Assembly (NCBI RefSeq): GCF_024295625.1
Contig: NZ_JANCOJ010000001.1
Location: 771,268-835,267 of the forward strand
Reading direction: 5' to 3'
DNA length: 64,000 bases
Source of the DNA: Streptococcus sp. CF8_St5-11
GTDB lineage: Bacteria; Bacillota; Bacilli; Lactobacillales; Streptococcaceae
Position numbers and translations under genes: made by a program. The stretch's first letter is position 1. The number at the start of each line of letters is the position of its first letter. Positions 43,635-52,894 of this stretch are shown here, in pieces. Under the pieces are notes generated by a model. It made no database searches and was not told the origin of the DNA. It was given only the letters and a program-made list of their open reading frames with translations.

Positions 43635-45053
43635 CTACTGTTTATTTAAAAATTGTTGTTTTAATTCTTTCACATCTACCACTCTCAGAGATAGGATAGC
43701 GATCAGATAAATGATCCCACCAAGCACCGCATACACGAGTACATTCAGAGTAGGGGTGAAATGTAGGAATGGTTTTACAAGGAGCAAGAGGCCATACATC
43801 ACAGCAGATGCAAAAATAATTTTTGTCATAGACCCGATAATTGGAACTTCCTTGAGGTAATGACGGGTATAGTACAGTTGAATCAGCCATACCAAGGATT
43901 CTGTTAAGACGGATACAATGGCTGCACCGATAAAACCAAAATGAGGTAAGAAGAGCACATTCAACCCGACACTGACGATAGCAGGAATCGTGGTTGACAG
44001 CATAAATTCTTTGTTCTTATCATGCGGGATGAGAATTTGAATCCCCATGATATTGGTCCATCCGATGAAGAACATACGGAAGATCATGATAGCGATGGCA
44101 TAGCGAGCATCTTGGAAATCCTTCCCTAAGAAGAATCGAACAAAGTCATCGTTGACAATCAGCATACCCGCGATGATTGGGAAGATGACCAAATTATAGA
44201 TCAAAAAGGACATTTGGTGCATCTTATTGACAGCCTTGTGGTCTCCTGAAGCCAAGAGACTCGCCACGCGCGGAAGCATGACACTTCCTAAAGACGTCAC
44301 AAGGGTCAGCAAAATATTAACCAATTTCAAGGCCTGGTCGTAAATCCCTACATCCTTTGTAGAGGCGAGAGCCCCCAGCATAGTCCGATCCAAGGTGACA
44401 TAGAGGGAAATAGCAATCTGCGGTAAAAAGAGCAGAATGACCGGTTTTAAATGCACCCGTGCATAAGCCAAATCAAAATGGGCTTTCCCAATGAACTCCC
44501 GAGCAGGTAACCACATACTGAGCTGACCTAAGAGCTCAAAGATGGTGAGTAAGAATACATAGAGATACAAATCATTGGCAGATTTGACAAACAAGAAGAT
44601 GGAGATGACTCCAACCAGTTTAACCGTGATATTTCGAACGGTAATCTTACGAAAATCCTCTAATCCCTGAAAGAGCCAGGAGATGTCGAGTCCCTTTGAA
44701 ACCAAACTGAGCCCTAAGATATAGGCCACAGGGTTTTGCATAGAAGGAAGCGCCAAGCACAGCAAGACATAGAGTAGGATGGACACAAAGGTCGCTCCTA
44801 ACTGGAGGGTATAAATCCCCCAGAAATTCTTTTGAATGTCTTTGCGGTGTCCTGAGATCTCCTTGGTCCCGTAGTTAGCCACTCCCAAGGTCGCCAACAG
44901 GATAAAATAGGTGACGATGGAGTTGAAATAGCCATAGGTCCCCAAGTCATTCGAGCTAAAGACCCGTGTCACATAAGGAGTGGTAATAATCGGCAAGATA
45001 ATCACCAGTAACTGGTAGGAGAGATTATAGGCGTAATTTTTTAACACTTTCAT
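43635..45053 (-). CDS. wzx: Polysaccharide flippase Wzx
   Basis: A 472-residue protein of the MATE/polysaccharide transport family with about 12-14 transmembrane segments; N-terminal NLSYQLLVIILPIITTPYV and the GTYGYFNSI, FLQGLEDFRK-type loop motifs are typical. It would flip lipid-linked repeat units outward for Wzy. Starts 6 nt after the tarJ stop. Confidence 0.9.
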   Translation of the reverse strand: MKVLKNYAYNLSYQLLVIILPIITTPYVTRVFSSNDLGTYGYFNSIVTYFILLATLGVANYGTKEISGHRKDIQKNFWGIYTLQLGATFVSILLYVLLCLALPSMQNPVAYILGLSLVSKGLDISWLFQGLEDFRKITVRNITVKLVGVISIFLFVKSANDLYLYVFLLTIFELLGQLSMWLPAREFIGKAHFDLAYARVHLKPVILLFLPQIAISLYVTLDRTMLGALASTKDVGIYDQALKLVNILLTLVTSLGSVMLPRVASLLASGDHKAVNKMHQMSFLIYNLVIFPIIAGMLIVNDDFVRFFLGKDFQDARYAIAIMIFRMFFIGWTNIMGIQILIPHDKNKEFMLSTTIPAIVSVGLNVLFLPHFGFIGAAIVSVLTESLVWLIQLYYTRHYLKEVPIIGSMTKIIFASAVMYGLLLLVKPFLHFTPTLNVLVYAVLGGIIYLIAILSLRVVDVKELKQQFLNKQ

Positions 45054-45059
45054 GACTGT

Positions 45060-46085
45060 CTACAATCCCCACTTGAAGACCGTTTTAAACGGTGTGATCA
45101 AATCCGTCGCAAAAGCTCGATGAATATCTGGAATGGTTTGAACTTCTCCATCAACGTGGATAATGTTTTTCAAACGACTTTGAACCCGACGATTAGCCAG
45201 CATCTCTACAGCCCGCTCAAAATCCTCACGACCTGAGCGAGAAGACCCCACAAAAGTCAATCCCTTTTCAAGAACATCTCTTGTATTAACCGCGACCCGG
45301 TTATCACTAACCCCCATTAACATCACGGTTCCTTGGGGTTTGATATGATCAATAATATCATTGATGGCTGGTTCGCTTCCTTGACCACCAGTACACTCAA
45401 AGGCGTGGTCAAACCGTTGATCGTCTGTCAACTCGCTGGTCAAAATTGCTTGATGAATGAAATTAAACAATTGCAGTTTATCATTGTTGCGCCCAACTAC
45501 AGTTATCTTCAAATCTGGATAAAGATAGTGCAAAGAAGTCGCAACCACATATGAAAGACTACCATCTCCTAAAATCAAAACGGACTCTCTTCGTTGGTGG
45601 GCAATGAGGTCAAAGCGATGAATGGCATGCATGGCAACACTACTAAATTCCGCCAGAGCTGTCACAGGACCCCGAACTTCCTCTGGGTAAGCCACTACAC
45701 GATCCAGCGGTAAGGCAACGACTTCCTGCATAAAGCCATTAAAGCCACTAGACAAGAAGTGCGTCCCCTCCAAATAATTTTCAAAGAAGACACCCTCTGT
45801 TTGATGAGGAGGTTGATTGGGAACCATAGCCACAATCTGTCCTGGTTGATAGGTTCCCGTAGGATCCGCTACCACGATACCAGATGACTCATGTATCAGG
45901 GCCATGGGTAATTTCTTTTTAAGCACCTTAGGATCCCGTTTTCCTTGATAGTAACGTTGGTCCGCATGACAAATAGCCATGTAATAGGGGCGTATTAACA
46001 CCTTGTCTTCACGGCTCATGTCTTCTTCTTGGTATTTGATGGTAATATTTTTCGGCTGGGTCAGCTGAAAGATTTGGTTCAACAT
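45060..46085 (-). CDS. tarJ: Ribulose-5-phosphate reductase (ribitol-5-phosphate dehydrogenase)
   Basis: A 341-residue zinc-dependent alcohol dehydrogenase-type enzyme reducing ribulose-5-phosphate to ribitol-5-phosphate with NADPH. Visible: catalytic-zinc region AICHADQRYYQG, ALIHESSG, and a Rossmann segment VLILGDGSLSYV. MLNQIFQL is the usual TarJ N-terminus, so the ATG at 46085 is preferred over an upstream frame that would overlap tarI; one base separates it from the tarI stop. Paired with TarI, it makes CDP-ribitol. In pneumococci these genes belong to the teichoic acid lic locus, while here they are inside the capsule operon. Confidence 0.92.
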   Translation of the reverse strand: MLNQIFQLTQPKNITIKYQEEDMSREDKVLIRPYYMAICHADQRYYQGKRDPKVLKKKLPMALIHESSGIVVADPTGTYQPGQIVAMVPNQPPHQTEGVFFENYLEGTHFLSSGFNGFMQEVVALPLDRVVAYPEEVRGPVTALAEFSSVAMHAIHRFDLIAHQRRESVLILGDGSLSYVVATSLHYLYPDLKITVVGRNNDKLQLFNFIHQAILTSELTDDQRFDHAFECTGGQGSEPAINDIIDHIKPQGTVMLMGVSDNRVAVNTRDVLEKGLTFVGSSRSGREDFERAVEMLANRRVQSRLKNIIHVDGEVQTIPDIHRAFATDLITPFKTVFKWGL

Positions 46086-46086
46086 A

Positions 46087-46794
46087 TTAATTGTCCTCAA
46101 TCATACCGCGTGCAATTTTCAAATCTGTAATCGTCGTAATTTTAATATTGGAATATTCCCCTTTTGCAAGGGCAACTTTTTTACCATTGATGACAAAGAT
46201 CTTGCAGGCATCTGTCAAGACTTCTTTTTGCTGATCACTCAAATCATGGTACAAGGCAAGAAAGTCTTTCATTTTGAAGGTTTGAGGGGTTTGACCCTGA
46301 TAGAGGTATTGACGTTCTGGGATATCCGTGATAAAGGTATTATCTAAGCTTTGAACAATGGTATCGGTCGCTTCGACCACTGTATCCACCACATCATGAC
46401 TCTTAGCTAGTTCAATGTTTTCTTGGATAGTTTTGAGGCTGACAAAGGGACGAACGGAATCATGAGTGACGATAATATCCTCATCTGTTAAAGGTTGCAC
46501 CTCATCGATAGCCAAGATGATGTTTTCGATGGTAGAGTTGCGGTCACTTCCTCCCTCTACAACCACGATCCGATCCTTATAAGAAGCCAAGTATTTGTCG
46601 ACCAGGTCTTCCGTATAGGTCACCCAGTCCGGATGAATCCCCAATACAATCTTTTGAATCTCATGGACTAATAAGAACTTCTCAACGGTATGGATTAAAA
46701 TAGGACGTCCCCCCAAATCCAAAAATTGTTTGGGCATATCCGTAATCCCCATCCGTGAGCCTGTCCCACCTGCTAAAATCCCTGCATAAATCAT
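46087..46794 (-). CDS. tarI: Ribitol-5-phosphate cytidylyltransferase
   Basis: A 235-residue IspD/TarI-family enzyme making CDP-ribitol from CTP and ribitol-5-phosphate. Motifs: LAGGTGSRMGITDMPKQF (about 6-23), IVVVEGGSDRNSTIENI, THDSVRPF and QGQTPQTF. IspD is closely related, but pairing with TarJ and the GITDMPKQF form favour TarI. The ATG at 46794 has GGAGG 7 nt upstream. Confidence 0.93.
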   Translation of the reverse strand: MIYAGILAGGTGSRMGITDMPKQFLDLGGRPILIHTVEKFLLVHEIQKIVLGIHPDWVTYTEDLVDKYLASYKDRIVVVEGGSDRNSTIENIILAIDEVQPLTDEDIIVTHDSVRPFVSLKTIQENIELAKSHDVVDTVVEATDTIVQSLDNTFITDIPERQYLYQGQTPQTFKMKDFLALYHDLSDQQKEVLTDACKIFVINGKKVALAKGEYSNIKITTITDLKIARGMIEDN

Positions 46795-46850
46795 CCTAAA
46801 CCTCCTGTGTTGTCTCATTTCCCTTCTCTAGAACATAGCTATTTAGCAAT

Positions 46851-47816
46851 CTAGCCTAGTTTTGCTCTCACCTTTTGATACAAATGAGGAGAAAGGAGCA
46901 AAAGAAGGTATTTGAGTTTATTTTTTCTTGTAATATGTGAATTGATTAGAATATCTTTCCAATAGCGACGATACTCTTTGCGAATCTTATTGACTTGGTC
47001 ATACATTTGAGAACCTAATAAGGCATGGACCACATGCAAGCCATTAAAGACATAGCGGGTATTGACCGCTTTTTTCATTTCCGGATCATCAGGATAGTCT
47101 CGCTCGACATAGGCTCTGTTCCATTCCATGGCCTTGTAGAAATTCAAGAGCCGATCGCTATAAGAAGAATTGACGATACTCCCTGGTCTTCGATAGTATT
47201 TATAAAGATTTAGATCGCTAACTGCAATTTCCTCACAACAAGCAATATGTTCATAAGCAACAGCCAAATCTTCATAAATCATTCCTTCTGGATAGGGATG
47301 TTGGAGTAAGATCTCTTTCTTGTAGAGTTTTCCTCCTGAATGGGTCCCAACGTGGTGACCATAGAACATTTCTATCAGAGCTGTATGGCGGTCTAATTTC
47401 CTAGCGCCCTTTTCATTTAGATCTCCTGAAAAATCTTTGTCCTCATAACTTCTGACTTCAATGACCGGGGTCGATACGAGGTCAACATTATACTGGTCTT
47501 TCAATCCCATTAAATATTCAACAGTTCTACGATCATAATAATCATCTGAATCAAGGAAGATAATCCAGTCAGTTGTCGCAACTTTCACTCCTGTATTTCG
47601 AGCATTAGACAATCCCCCATTTTGAAGATGGAGCACTCGAATACGGTCATCTTCCTGAGCATACTGGTCACAAATTTCTCCTGATCGATCCGTCGATCCA
47701 TCATCGACTAGGATGATTTCAATATTTGAATAGGTCTGTTGTCTAAGACTACCGACACTATACTGTAAATACTCCTCGACATTATAGACCGGTATGACAA
47801 TCGAAACCTTTTCCAT
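46851..47816 (-). CDS. Family 2 glycosyltransferase
   Basis: A 321-residue GT-A transferase: IPVYNVEEYL at the N-terminus, LVDDGSTDRSG (about 37-47), NARNTGV and the metal-binding FLDSDDYY (about 87-94). Adds one sugar to the growing repeat unit; donor and acceptor are unknown. Its ATG overlaps the wecB stop in TAATG, implying coupled translation. Confidence 0.88.
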   Translation of the reverse strand: MEKVSIVIPVYNVEEYLQYSVGSLRQQTYSNIEIILVDDGSTDRSGEICDQYAQEDDRIRVLHLQNGGLSNARNTGVKVATTDWIIFLDSDDYYDRRTVEYLMGLKDQYNVDLVSTPVIEVRSYEDKDFSGDLNEKGARKLDRHTALIEMFYGHHVGTHSGGKLYKKEILLQHPYPEGMIYEDLAVAYEHIACCEEIAVSDLNLYKYYRRPGSIVNSSYSDRLLNFYKAMEWNRAYVERDYPDDPEMKKAVNTRYVFNGLHVVHALLGSQMYDQVNKIRKEYRRYWKDILINSHITRKNKLKYLLLLLSPHLYQKVRAKLG

Positions 47817-48910
47817 TATGCTAATCCCTTCATGATAATTTCTACAATCTGTTGACAAGCCGTTCCATCCCCATAAGGATTACTTGCCTGGCTCATCTTC
47901 TCGTATTCATCTTGGTCTTCCAGAAGGAGCTTGAAGTTGCGATAGATGTTTTCTTCTTCTGTTCCGACCAATTTCAAAGTCCCTGCAGCCACACCTTCTG
48001 GACGCTCTGTCGTATCACGCATGACAAGGACGGGCTTCCCTAAAGAAGGCGCTTCTTCTTGGACGCCACCTGAGTCCGTCAAGATCATATAGCTTTGGTT
48101 CATGAAATTATGAAAATCAATCACTTCCAAAGGCTCAATGATTTTCATTCGCTCATTCTCTCCAAAAATCTTGCTAGCCAATTCTCTGACTTTTGGATTT
48201 TTGTGAATAGGATAGACCACCTTGACATCTTCAAACTCTTCTAAAATCCGGTTGACCGCACGGAACATGTGCTCCATAGGTTCTCCAAGATTCTCGCGAC
48301 GGTGGGCCGTCAACATGATGAGCTTGCTTCCTTTTGCCCATTCCAATATAGGGTGGTCGTAGTCTTCTTGGACTGTAGTTTTTAAGGCATCAATAACGGT
48401 ATTTCCTGTAACGAAAATATTGGTCCGTCCTTCTTTTTGAAGATTCTCTTTTGAAACCTGGGTTGGAGCAAAATTGTAATCTGCCACTATGGAAGTAGCT
48501 TGACGGTTAAACTCTTCAGGGTATGGGCTTTGGAGATTGTAAGTCCGAAGGCCTGCTTCCACATGCCCCACTTTGATGCCCATATAAAAGGCCGCCAAAG
48601 CTGTTGCAAAGGTGGTTGTGGTATCTCCATGGACGAGGACAATATCAGGTTTTTCTTGCTCCAAGACTGGTTGGATTTTTTCCAATATAGAGGTCGTGAT
48701 GGTAAATAATGTTTGATTGGCCTTCATAATGCCTAGATTATAGTCTGGAACAACACGAAAAACGTCTAAGACTTGGTCCAGCATTTCCTTGTGCTGCCCT
48801 GTTACACAGACTACCGTTTCAATGGTATCGTGTTGTTTGAGTTCATTGACCAAAGGACACATTTTAATGGCTTCTGGGCGCGTCCCAAACACTAACATTA
48901 CTTTTTTCAT
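47816..48910 (-). CDS. wecB: UDP-N-acetylglucosamine 2-epimerase
   Basis: A 364-residue non-hydrolysing epimerase (WecB/MnaA) interconverting UDP-GlcNAc and UDP-ManNAc. Features: LVFGTRPEAIKMCPLV, VCVTGQHKEMLDQVL, HGDTTTTFA, VEAGLRTYN, and ILTDSGGVQEEAPSLGKP. Overlaps the preceding glycosyltransferase gene by 4 nt (ATGA). Supplies ManNAc for the WecG/TagA-family transferase three genes upstream. Confidence 0.96.
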   Translation of the reverse strand: MKKVMLVFGTRPEAIKMCPLVNELKQHDTIETVVCVTGQHKEMLDQVLDVFRVVPDYNLGIMKANQTLFTITTSILEKIQPVLEQEKPDIVLVHGDTTTTFATALAAFYMGIKVGHVEAGLRTYNLQSPYPEEFNRQATSIVADYNFAPTQVSKENLQKEGRTNIFVTGNTVIDALKTTVQEDYDHPILEWAKGSKLIMLTAHRRENLGEPMEHMFRAVNRILEEFEDVKVVYPIHKNPKVRELASKIFGENERMKIIEPLEVIDFHNFMNQSYMILTDSGGVQEEAPSLGKPVLVMRDTTERPEGVAAGTLKLVGTEEENIYRNFKLLLEDQDEYEKMSQASNPYGDGTACQQIVEIIMKGLA

Positions 48911-49992
48911 TTTGAACCCTTCCTCATCGATTGGTAAAAGTTGCGATAGTTGTTTAAAAAGATCGGATAGCTAAACTTGTTATCATAATCTCTCTTTGCT
49001 TGAGCAGCTAAAGAGGCTCTTTTCTCAGGATCCTCTGCCAATTTTTTAATTGCTTGAGCTAAGGCTTGCGGATCCTCAGCTGGGACGAGGATCCCATTGC
49101 CAGAATTCACCACTTCGTTCACACCTGGAATATCTGTTGCAATCATGGTTTTGCCGTTCATAAAGGCCTCGATTGCGACCAATCCAAATCCTTCAAAGAC
49201 AGACGGAAGGACACAAAAGTCAAAGCTATTGATACACTCTACCACGTCGCTTCGGTAGCCCAAAAAATGAATTCTTTCTTCAAGAGCCAATTCTTTTGTT
49301 TGATTTATCAAATAATTTTTTAATTCTCCGTCACCGACAAGAAACAAGGATACACTTGGATTTGTCACAAGTGACATGGCTTGGATCAGGTAGGGTAAGC
49401 CTTTTTGTTCGGATAAGCGAGCGATACAGCCTATTTTGATACCGTCACATTTAGTAATTTCATTTACTGTATGCTCACTTTGTTTCATTTTCACTCCATT
49501 ATAAATCACAATAGAGTTTTTTGACCCTACATCATTAAGGATATTTCCCTGGACAGCTTGACTGACAGCAACCGTTCGAGCCTTTCCTAGGGCGAATTTA
49601 TAAAGTGGTAATTTATCCTTGAAAACATTATGGGCTGTATAGACATGGATCAATTTTGGATGGCGCATCTGCAGCAAACGAATATAGAAAGCAGCCATCC
49701 GGTGATGGGTGTGAACAATAGTGATCTCATTTTCTTTGATGATCTTGGAAAGACTAGCAAGAATCTTGAGGACAGTAGCTGGCTGTTTGCTATCGACATC
49801 TAGAATCCGATGGTGTTGAATCCCATTCTCTGCTAGTTTTTCTTCCCACAATCCACCAGTAGACGCAACATGAACCTGGTCAAATTCATCCTTGAGGTCT
49901 GTCGCCAACTGATAGACAATGCGCTCTGCCCCACCGATATCCATGGTCCGCGAAATGTGCAGAATATTATTTTTTTGCTTTCCGTTTTTCAT
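48907..49992 (-). CDS. Family 4 glycosyltransferase
   Basis: A 361-residue GT-B retaining transferase: SRTMDIGGAERIVYQL near the N-terminus, central linker, and C-terminal donor site FEGFGLVAIEAFMNGK with the EX7E pattern, then EVVNSGNGILV. Adds one sugar to the lipid-linked unit; specificity unknown. Overlaps the ManNAc transferase gene by 26 nt. Confidence 0.88.
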   Translation of the reverse strand: MKNGKQKNNILHISRTMDIGGAERIVYQLATDLKDEFDQVHVASTGGLWEEKLAENGIQHHRILDVDSKQPATVLKILASLSKIIKENEITIVHTHHRMAAFYIRLLQMRHPKLIHVYTAHNVFKDKLPLYKFALGKARTVAVSQAVQGNILNDVGSKNSIVIYNGVKMKQSEHTVNEITKCDGIKIGCIARLSEQKGLPYLIQAMSLVTNPSVSLFLVGDGELKNYLINQTKELALEERIHFLGYRSDVVECINSFDFCVLPSVFEGFGLVAIEAFMNGKTMIATDIPGVNEVVNSGNGILVPAEDPQALAQAIKKLAEDPEKRASLAAQAKRDYDNKFSYPIFLNNYRNFYQSMRKGSK

Positions 49993-50707
49993 GTACTACT
50001 CTCTTAATAAAAGTGGCATTTCCTACAAAATAGCGCTTAAAGAGGCGTTTTGGTTCATTGGCCACACGGAACAACCATTCCAGATTGGCCTTTTGCATCC
50101 ACATAGGTGCCCGCTTGATATGTCCTGAAAGGACATCAAAGCTTCCTCCCACTCCCATAAAGACAGAGTTGACTCCATTGTCCATAAACTTCTGGATCAA
50201 GTACTCTTTTTTAGGAGAGGTAATGCCGACAAAGACAAAATCTGGATTCTTCTCACGAATATCTTCTTGAATAGCCTCTTCCTCTTCAGCAGAGAAATAG
50301 CCATTGCGATGCCCCACTACTCGGAGATTCGGATAATCCTTTTTAAAGATAGTTAACATATCTGTCAAGACTTCCTCTTTTGCCCCGAAGAAGTAGACAG
50401 AGTAGCCTTTTTCATTGGCCAAATGGAGCAATTCCTGCATCAAATCAATGCCTGCCACGCGCTCTGGTACAGAATAGCCCAAATAGCGCGCTGCGAGAAC
50501 AACAGAAGCACCGTCTGCATTAATGATTTCAGATTCATTAACTATCTTCTTGATGGCTTCGTCTGTCGCACACTGATTGAGCTTATCTGCGTTGACCCCC
50601 ATCAAATGGAGTGGTTTTTTATCTCGTACAAATTTTTCTGTAGCAGCAACGGTTTCAGCCATTGTTAAAGGGTCAATTCTGACCCCCATCATTGTAAAAC
50701 TTTTCAA
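49967..50707 (-). CDS. WecG/TagA/CpsF-family glycosyltransferase (probable ManNAc transferase)
   Basis: A 246-residue GT26 protein. Signature features: NADGASVVLAARYLG, ERVAGIDLMQELL, FFGAKEEVL, and MGVGGSFDVLSGHIKRAP (about 180-197). TagA and the pneumococcal serogroup 19 WchO use UDP-ManNAc; the operon's own 2-epimerase supports this donor. The start taken is TTG at 50707, with GGGGAG 5-7 nt upstream; an in-frame TTG at 50722 overlaps licD and has no site. By analogy with serogroup 19 it would add ManNAc to the first sugar on undecaprenyl phosphate (inference). Confidence 0.85.
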   Translation of the reverse strand: MKSFTMMGVRIDPLTMAETVAATEKFVRDKKPLHLMGVNADKLNQCATDEAIKKIVNESEIINADGASVVLAARYLGYSVPERVAGIDLMQELLHLANEKGYSVYFFGAKEEVLTDMLTIFKKDYPNLRVVGHRNGYFSAEEEEAIQEDIREKNPDFVFVGITSPKKEYLIQKFMDNGVNSVFMGVGGSFDVLSGHIKRAPMWMQKANLEWLFRVANEPKRLFKRYFVGNATFIKRVVHEKRKAKK

Positions 50708-50709
50708 GC

Positions 50710-51495
50710 TTATTCTCCCCAAGTTGATTCAAAGTGACCTTTTTGCTCTGATTCTTCAGGCAACTTCATATAATCGCCATAAATTTTTGTCAGATAAGCA
50801 TCCGGATCAGCATGACCACTGATTTTAATGGTTTCAAAATCAAGGAGTTGTGGCTCCCCAAATACCTCTTTGTAGGCCAATTCTCTCTCGCGATAGGATC
50901 CTAAGACATTTCCCACGAGATCACTTGTCTCAAAGTCATATTTTTTAATCGTATTTTGTAACTTTTGATTGATTTTTTCAGTATTTAGTAATTTGTCTAG
51001 GTGAAGGATCTTAGAAACCTTCACAATTGAATTTTCAAAGAAACCTCGGTCGCGATTGTGCAATCGATTGATGACAGATATTTTGGAAAGGGCACGGTAA
51101 TACTTAATTTTATTAGTGTGCAAGAAATAGTGGAACCCATCTGATGGGTATCCATCTAAAGGAAACACATCGATAAAAGGACTACACACAACCCCACCAA
51201 ATTCAATTTGAAGCGAGGTATCCATGATCGATGTATTGCCTAAATTATCATCATGGATTCTCAAGATGACATTGCTTGGTAATTCATTTTGGCAAATTTC
51301 CAGAAACTTTTCATAGTCTTTCCTAGGCATGCCTAAATCCATATCGTCATCCCAAGGGATAAAGCCCTTGTGACGAATAGCTCCCAACAAAGTGCCCCCT
51401 AAAGCATAGTATCGAAGATTGTGTTTTCTGCAAATTTCAATATACTTTTCTAGTAAGGATAATTCTCCTAATTGAATCTGTCTAACTTTACTCAC
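50710..51495 (-). CDS. LicD-family phosphotransferase
   Basis: A 261-residue member of the LicD nucleotidyltransferase-fold family, which transfers phosphocholine or other phospho-alcohols from CDP-activated donors onto sugars. Core motif ALGGTLLGAIRHKGF and IPWDDDMDLGMPR at about residues 31-58 gives the metal/CDP site. With TarI and TarJ in the same operon the likely donor is CDP-ribitol, making ribitol phosphate side groups or links; phosphocholine is the alternative, as no licA/licC is in the window. Start is GTG at 51495, with AAGGAGC 11 nt upstream. Confidence 0.85.
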   Translation of the reverse strand: MSKVRQIQLGELSLLEKYIEICRKHNLRYYALGGTLLGAIRHKGFIPWDDDMDLGMPRKDYEKFLEICQNELPSNVILRIHDDNLGNTSIMDTSLQIEFGGVVCSPFIDVFPLDGYPSDGFHYFLHTNKIKYYRALSKISVINRLHNRDRGFFENSIVKVSKILHLDKLLNTEKINQKLQNTIKKYDFETSDLVGNVLGSYRERELAYKEVFGEPQLLDFETIKISGHADPDAYLTKIYGDYMKLPEESEQKGHFESTWGE

Positions 51496-51498
51496 AGG

Positions 51499-52875
51499 CT
51501 ACTTCGCTCCTTCTTTTCTAAGTACAACCTTTACGGTCTTGAGCAAGATCTGAATGTCTCTCCAAATCGTCCAATCATCCATGTACGCAACGTCCAGTTT
51601 GACCACTTCGTCAAAATCCTTGATTTCACTGCGTCCGCTCACTTGCCAAAGGCCTGTAATGCCTGGCTTGAAGCTGAGTCGGCGTTTTTGGGCTGGCGTA
51701 TATTCTTGGTATTCGTCAACTGTTGGGGGACGAGTCCCGACCAGACTCATATCACCGATCAGAACATTGTAAAATTGTGGCAATTCATCGAGACTGGTCT
51801 TACGGATAAAGCGTCCGATTGGCGTTACCCGCGGATCATTTTCCATCTTGAACATGCCACCTGTCATGGTATTTTGTGCCATGAGATCTTTTTTAATCTC
51901 TTCGGCGTCCACGCGCATGGAGCGGAATTTATAGAAGTTGAAATACCGTCCGTTCTTTCCAACCCGTTTTTGTACAAAGAAGGCAGGTCCGCCATCCTTA
52001 CGAATCAGAGGGACTAAGACGATACTCACTAGGCCACAAATCAAGAGACCAAAGAGGGCTCCTGCAATGTCCAAGAGACGCTTAGCAAATACGTGGCTCG
52101 GCTTGTAGAAATTGGTTGAGAAAGTGACGACACTTAGTCCCCCGACTTCTCGAACCCGTTTATTGCCCAAGGAAGCGAAGTTAAAGGCATTAAGATTAAC
52201 CGATACATCGATCCCCATACTCTCAAACTCCGAGACGAAATCACTAATATTGTAGTCCTCACTTGGCAGATTGATAAACACTTCATCTACCACTTCCTTG
52301 GTCACAAAGTTCATCATTTGATCCGGCTGCACCACCCGTACACCCGAATGGGTAAAATCCGTATCATCCATGACAGTGACACCGATCAATTCCCCATGAT
52401 AAAGGCTAGGCGAATGCAGAATATCAAATACCTTTTCCATCCGACTGGTCGCTGTGATCAAGAAAATCTTTCGCGAACTTTTCCGTCGCGGTGAAACAGA
52501 CTTCCGGTATCTCTTGAGCAAGAGATCCATGATGTAGACGGAAAACGTATTGAAAAGAAAGAAGTAGATCATCCCCCGACGAGAAATGGAAAAGACCCCA
52601 TCGAGCATAAAAGAGGTAAAGGTGATCCCAACAGCGAAAAATACGTTGTATTTCAAGACCTGAAAGAGCTCATCTAGATAGCCTCTGCTATAAAAACGAT
52701 AGGCAATATTGCTAATGTAAAAGGCTACAAAATGCAAGAGATAGAGAATGGCGATCGTCTGTGACGTGTATTCTGCATCCTTAAAAAGACTCACAATGTA
52801 AGCTGAAAATAGGACAGCTAAACTTTGAAAGAGAACAATATTTAGTTTTTCCAGTTCAATTCTTTCTTCTCCCAT
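51499..52875 (-). CDS. wchA: Undecaprenyl-phosphate sugar-1-phosphate transferase, initiating enzyme
   Basis: A 458-residue polyisoprenyl-phosphate hexose-1-phosphate transferase of the WchA/CpsE class. Four N-terminal transmembrane segments, a CoA-binding-like middle domain (about 130-265), a fifth hydrophobic segment (LLDIAGALFGLLICGLVSIV-like, about 275-300), then the catalytic tail with KFRSMRVDAEE, RKTSLDELPQF and GITGLWQVSGRSEI. It loads the first sugar, normally glucose-1-phosphate in this class, onto the lipid carrier. Directly follows wze. Confidence 0.93.
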   Translation of the reverse strand: MGEERIELEKLNIVLFQSLAVLFSAYIVSLFKDAEYTSQTIAILYLLHFVAFYISNIAYRFYSRGYLDELFQVLKYNVFFAVGITFTSFMLDGVFSISRRGMIYFFLFNTFSVYIMDLLLKRYRKSVSPRRKSSRKIFLITATSRMEKVFDILHSPSLYHGELIGVTVMDDTDFTHSGVRVVQPDQMMNFVTKEVVDEVFINLPSEDYNISDFVSEFESMGIDVSVNLNAFNFASLGNKRVREVGGLSVVTFSTNFYKPSHVFAKRLLDIAGALFGLLICGLVSIVLVPLIRKDGGPAFFVQKRVGKNGRYFNFYKFRSMRVDAEEIKKDLMAQNTMTGGMFKMENDPRVTPIGRFIRKTSLDELPQFYNVLIGDMSLVGTRPPTVDEYQEYTPAQKRRLSFKPGITGLWQVSGRSEIKDFDEVVKLDVAYMDDWTIWRDIQILLKTVKVVLRKEGAK

Positions 52876-52894
52876 TTTCCCTCAATCCTATTCT

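Noticed and set aside
43642..43890. 82-codon open frame inside wzx
   Set aside because: Out-of-frame overlap with a well-supported flippase.
46795..46818. Upstream start for tarI (eight extra residues)
   Set aside because: The extension covers the GGAGG ribosome site of the ATG at 46794.
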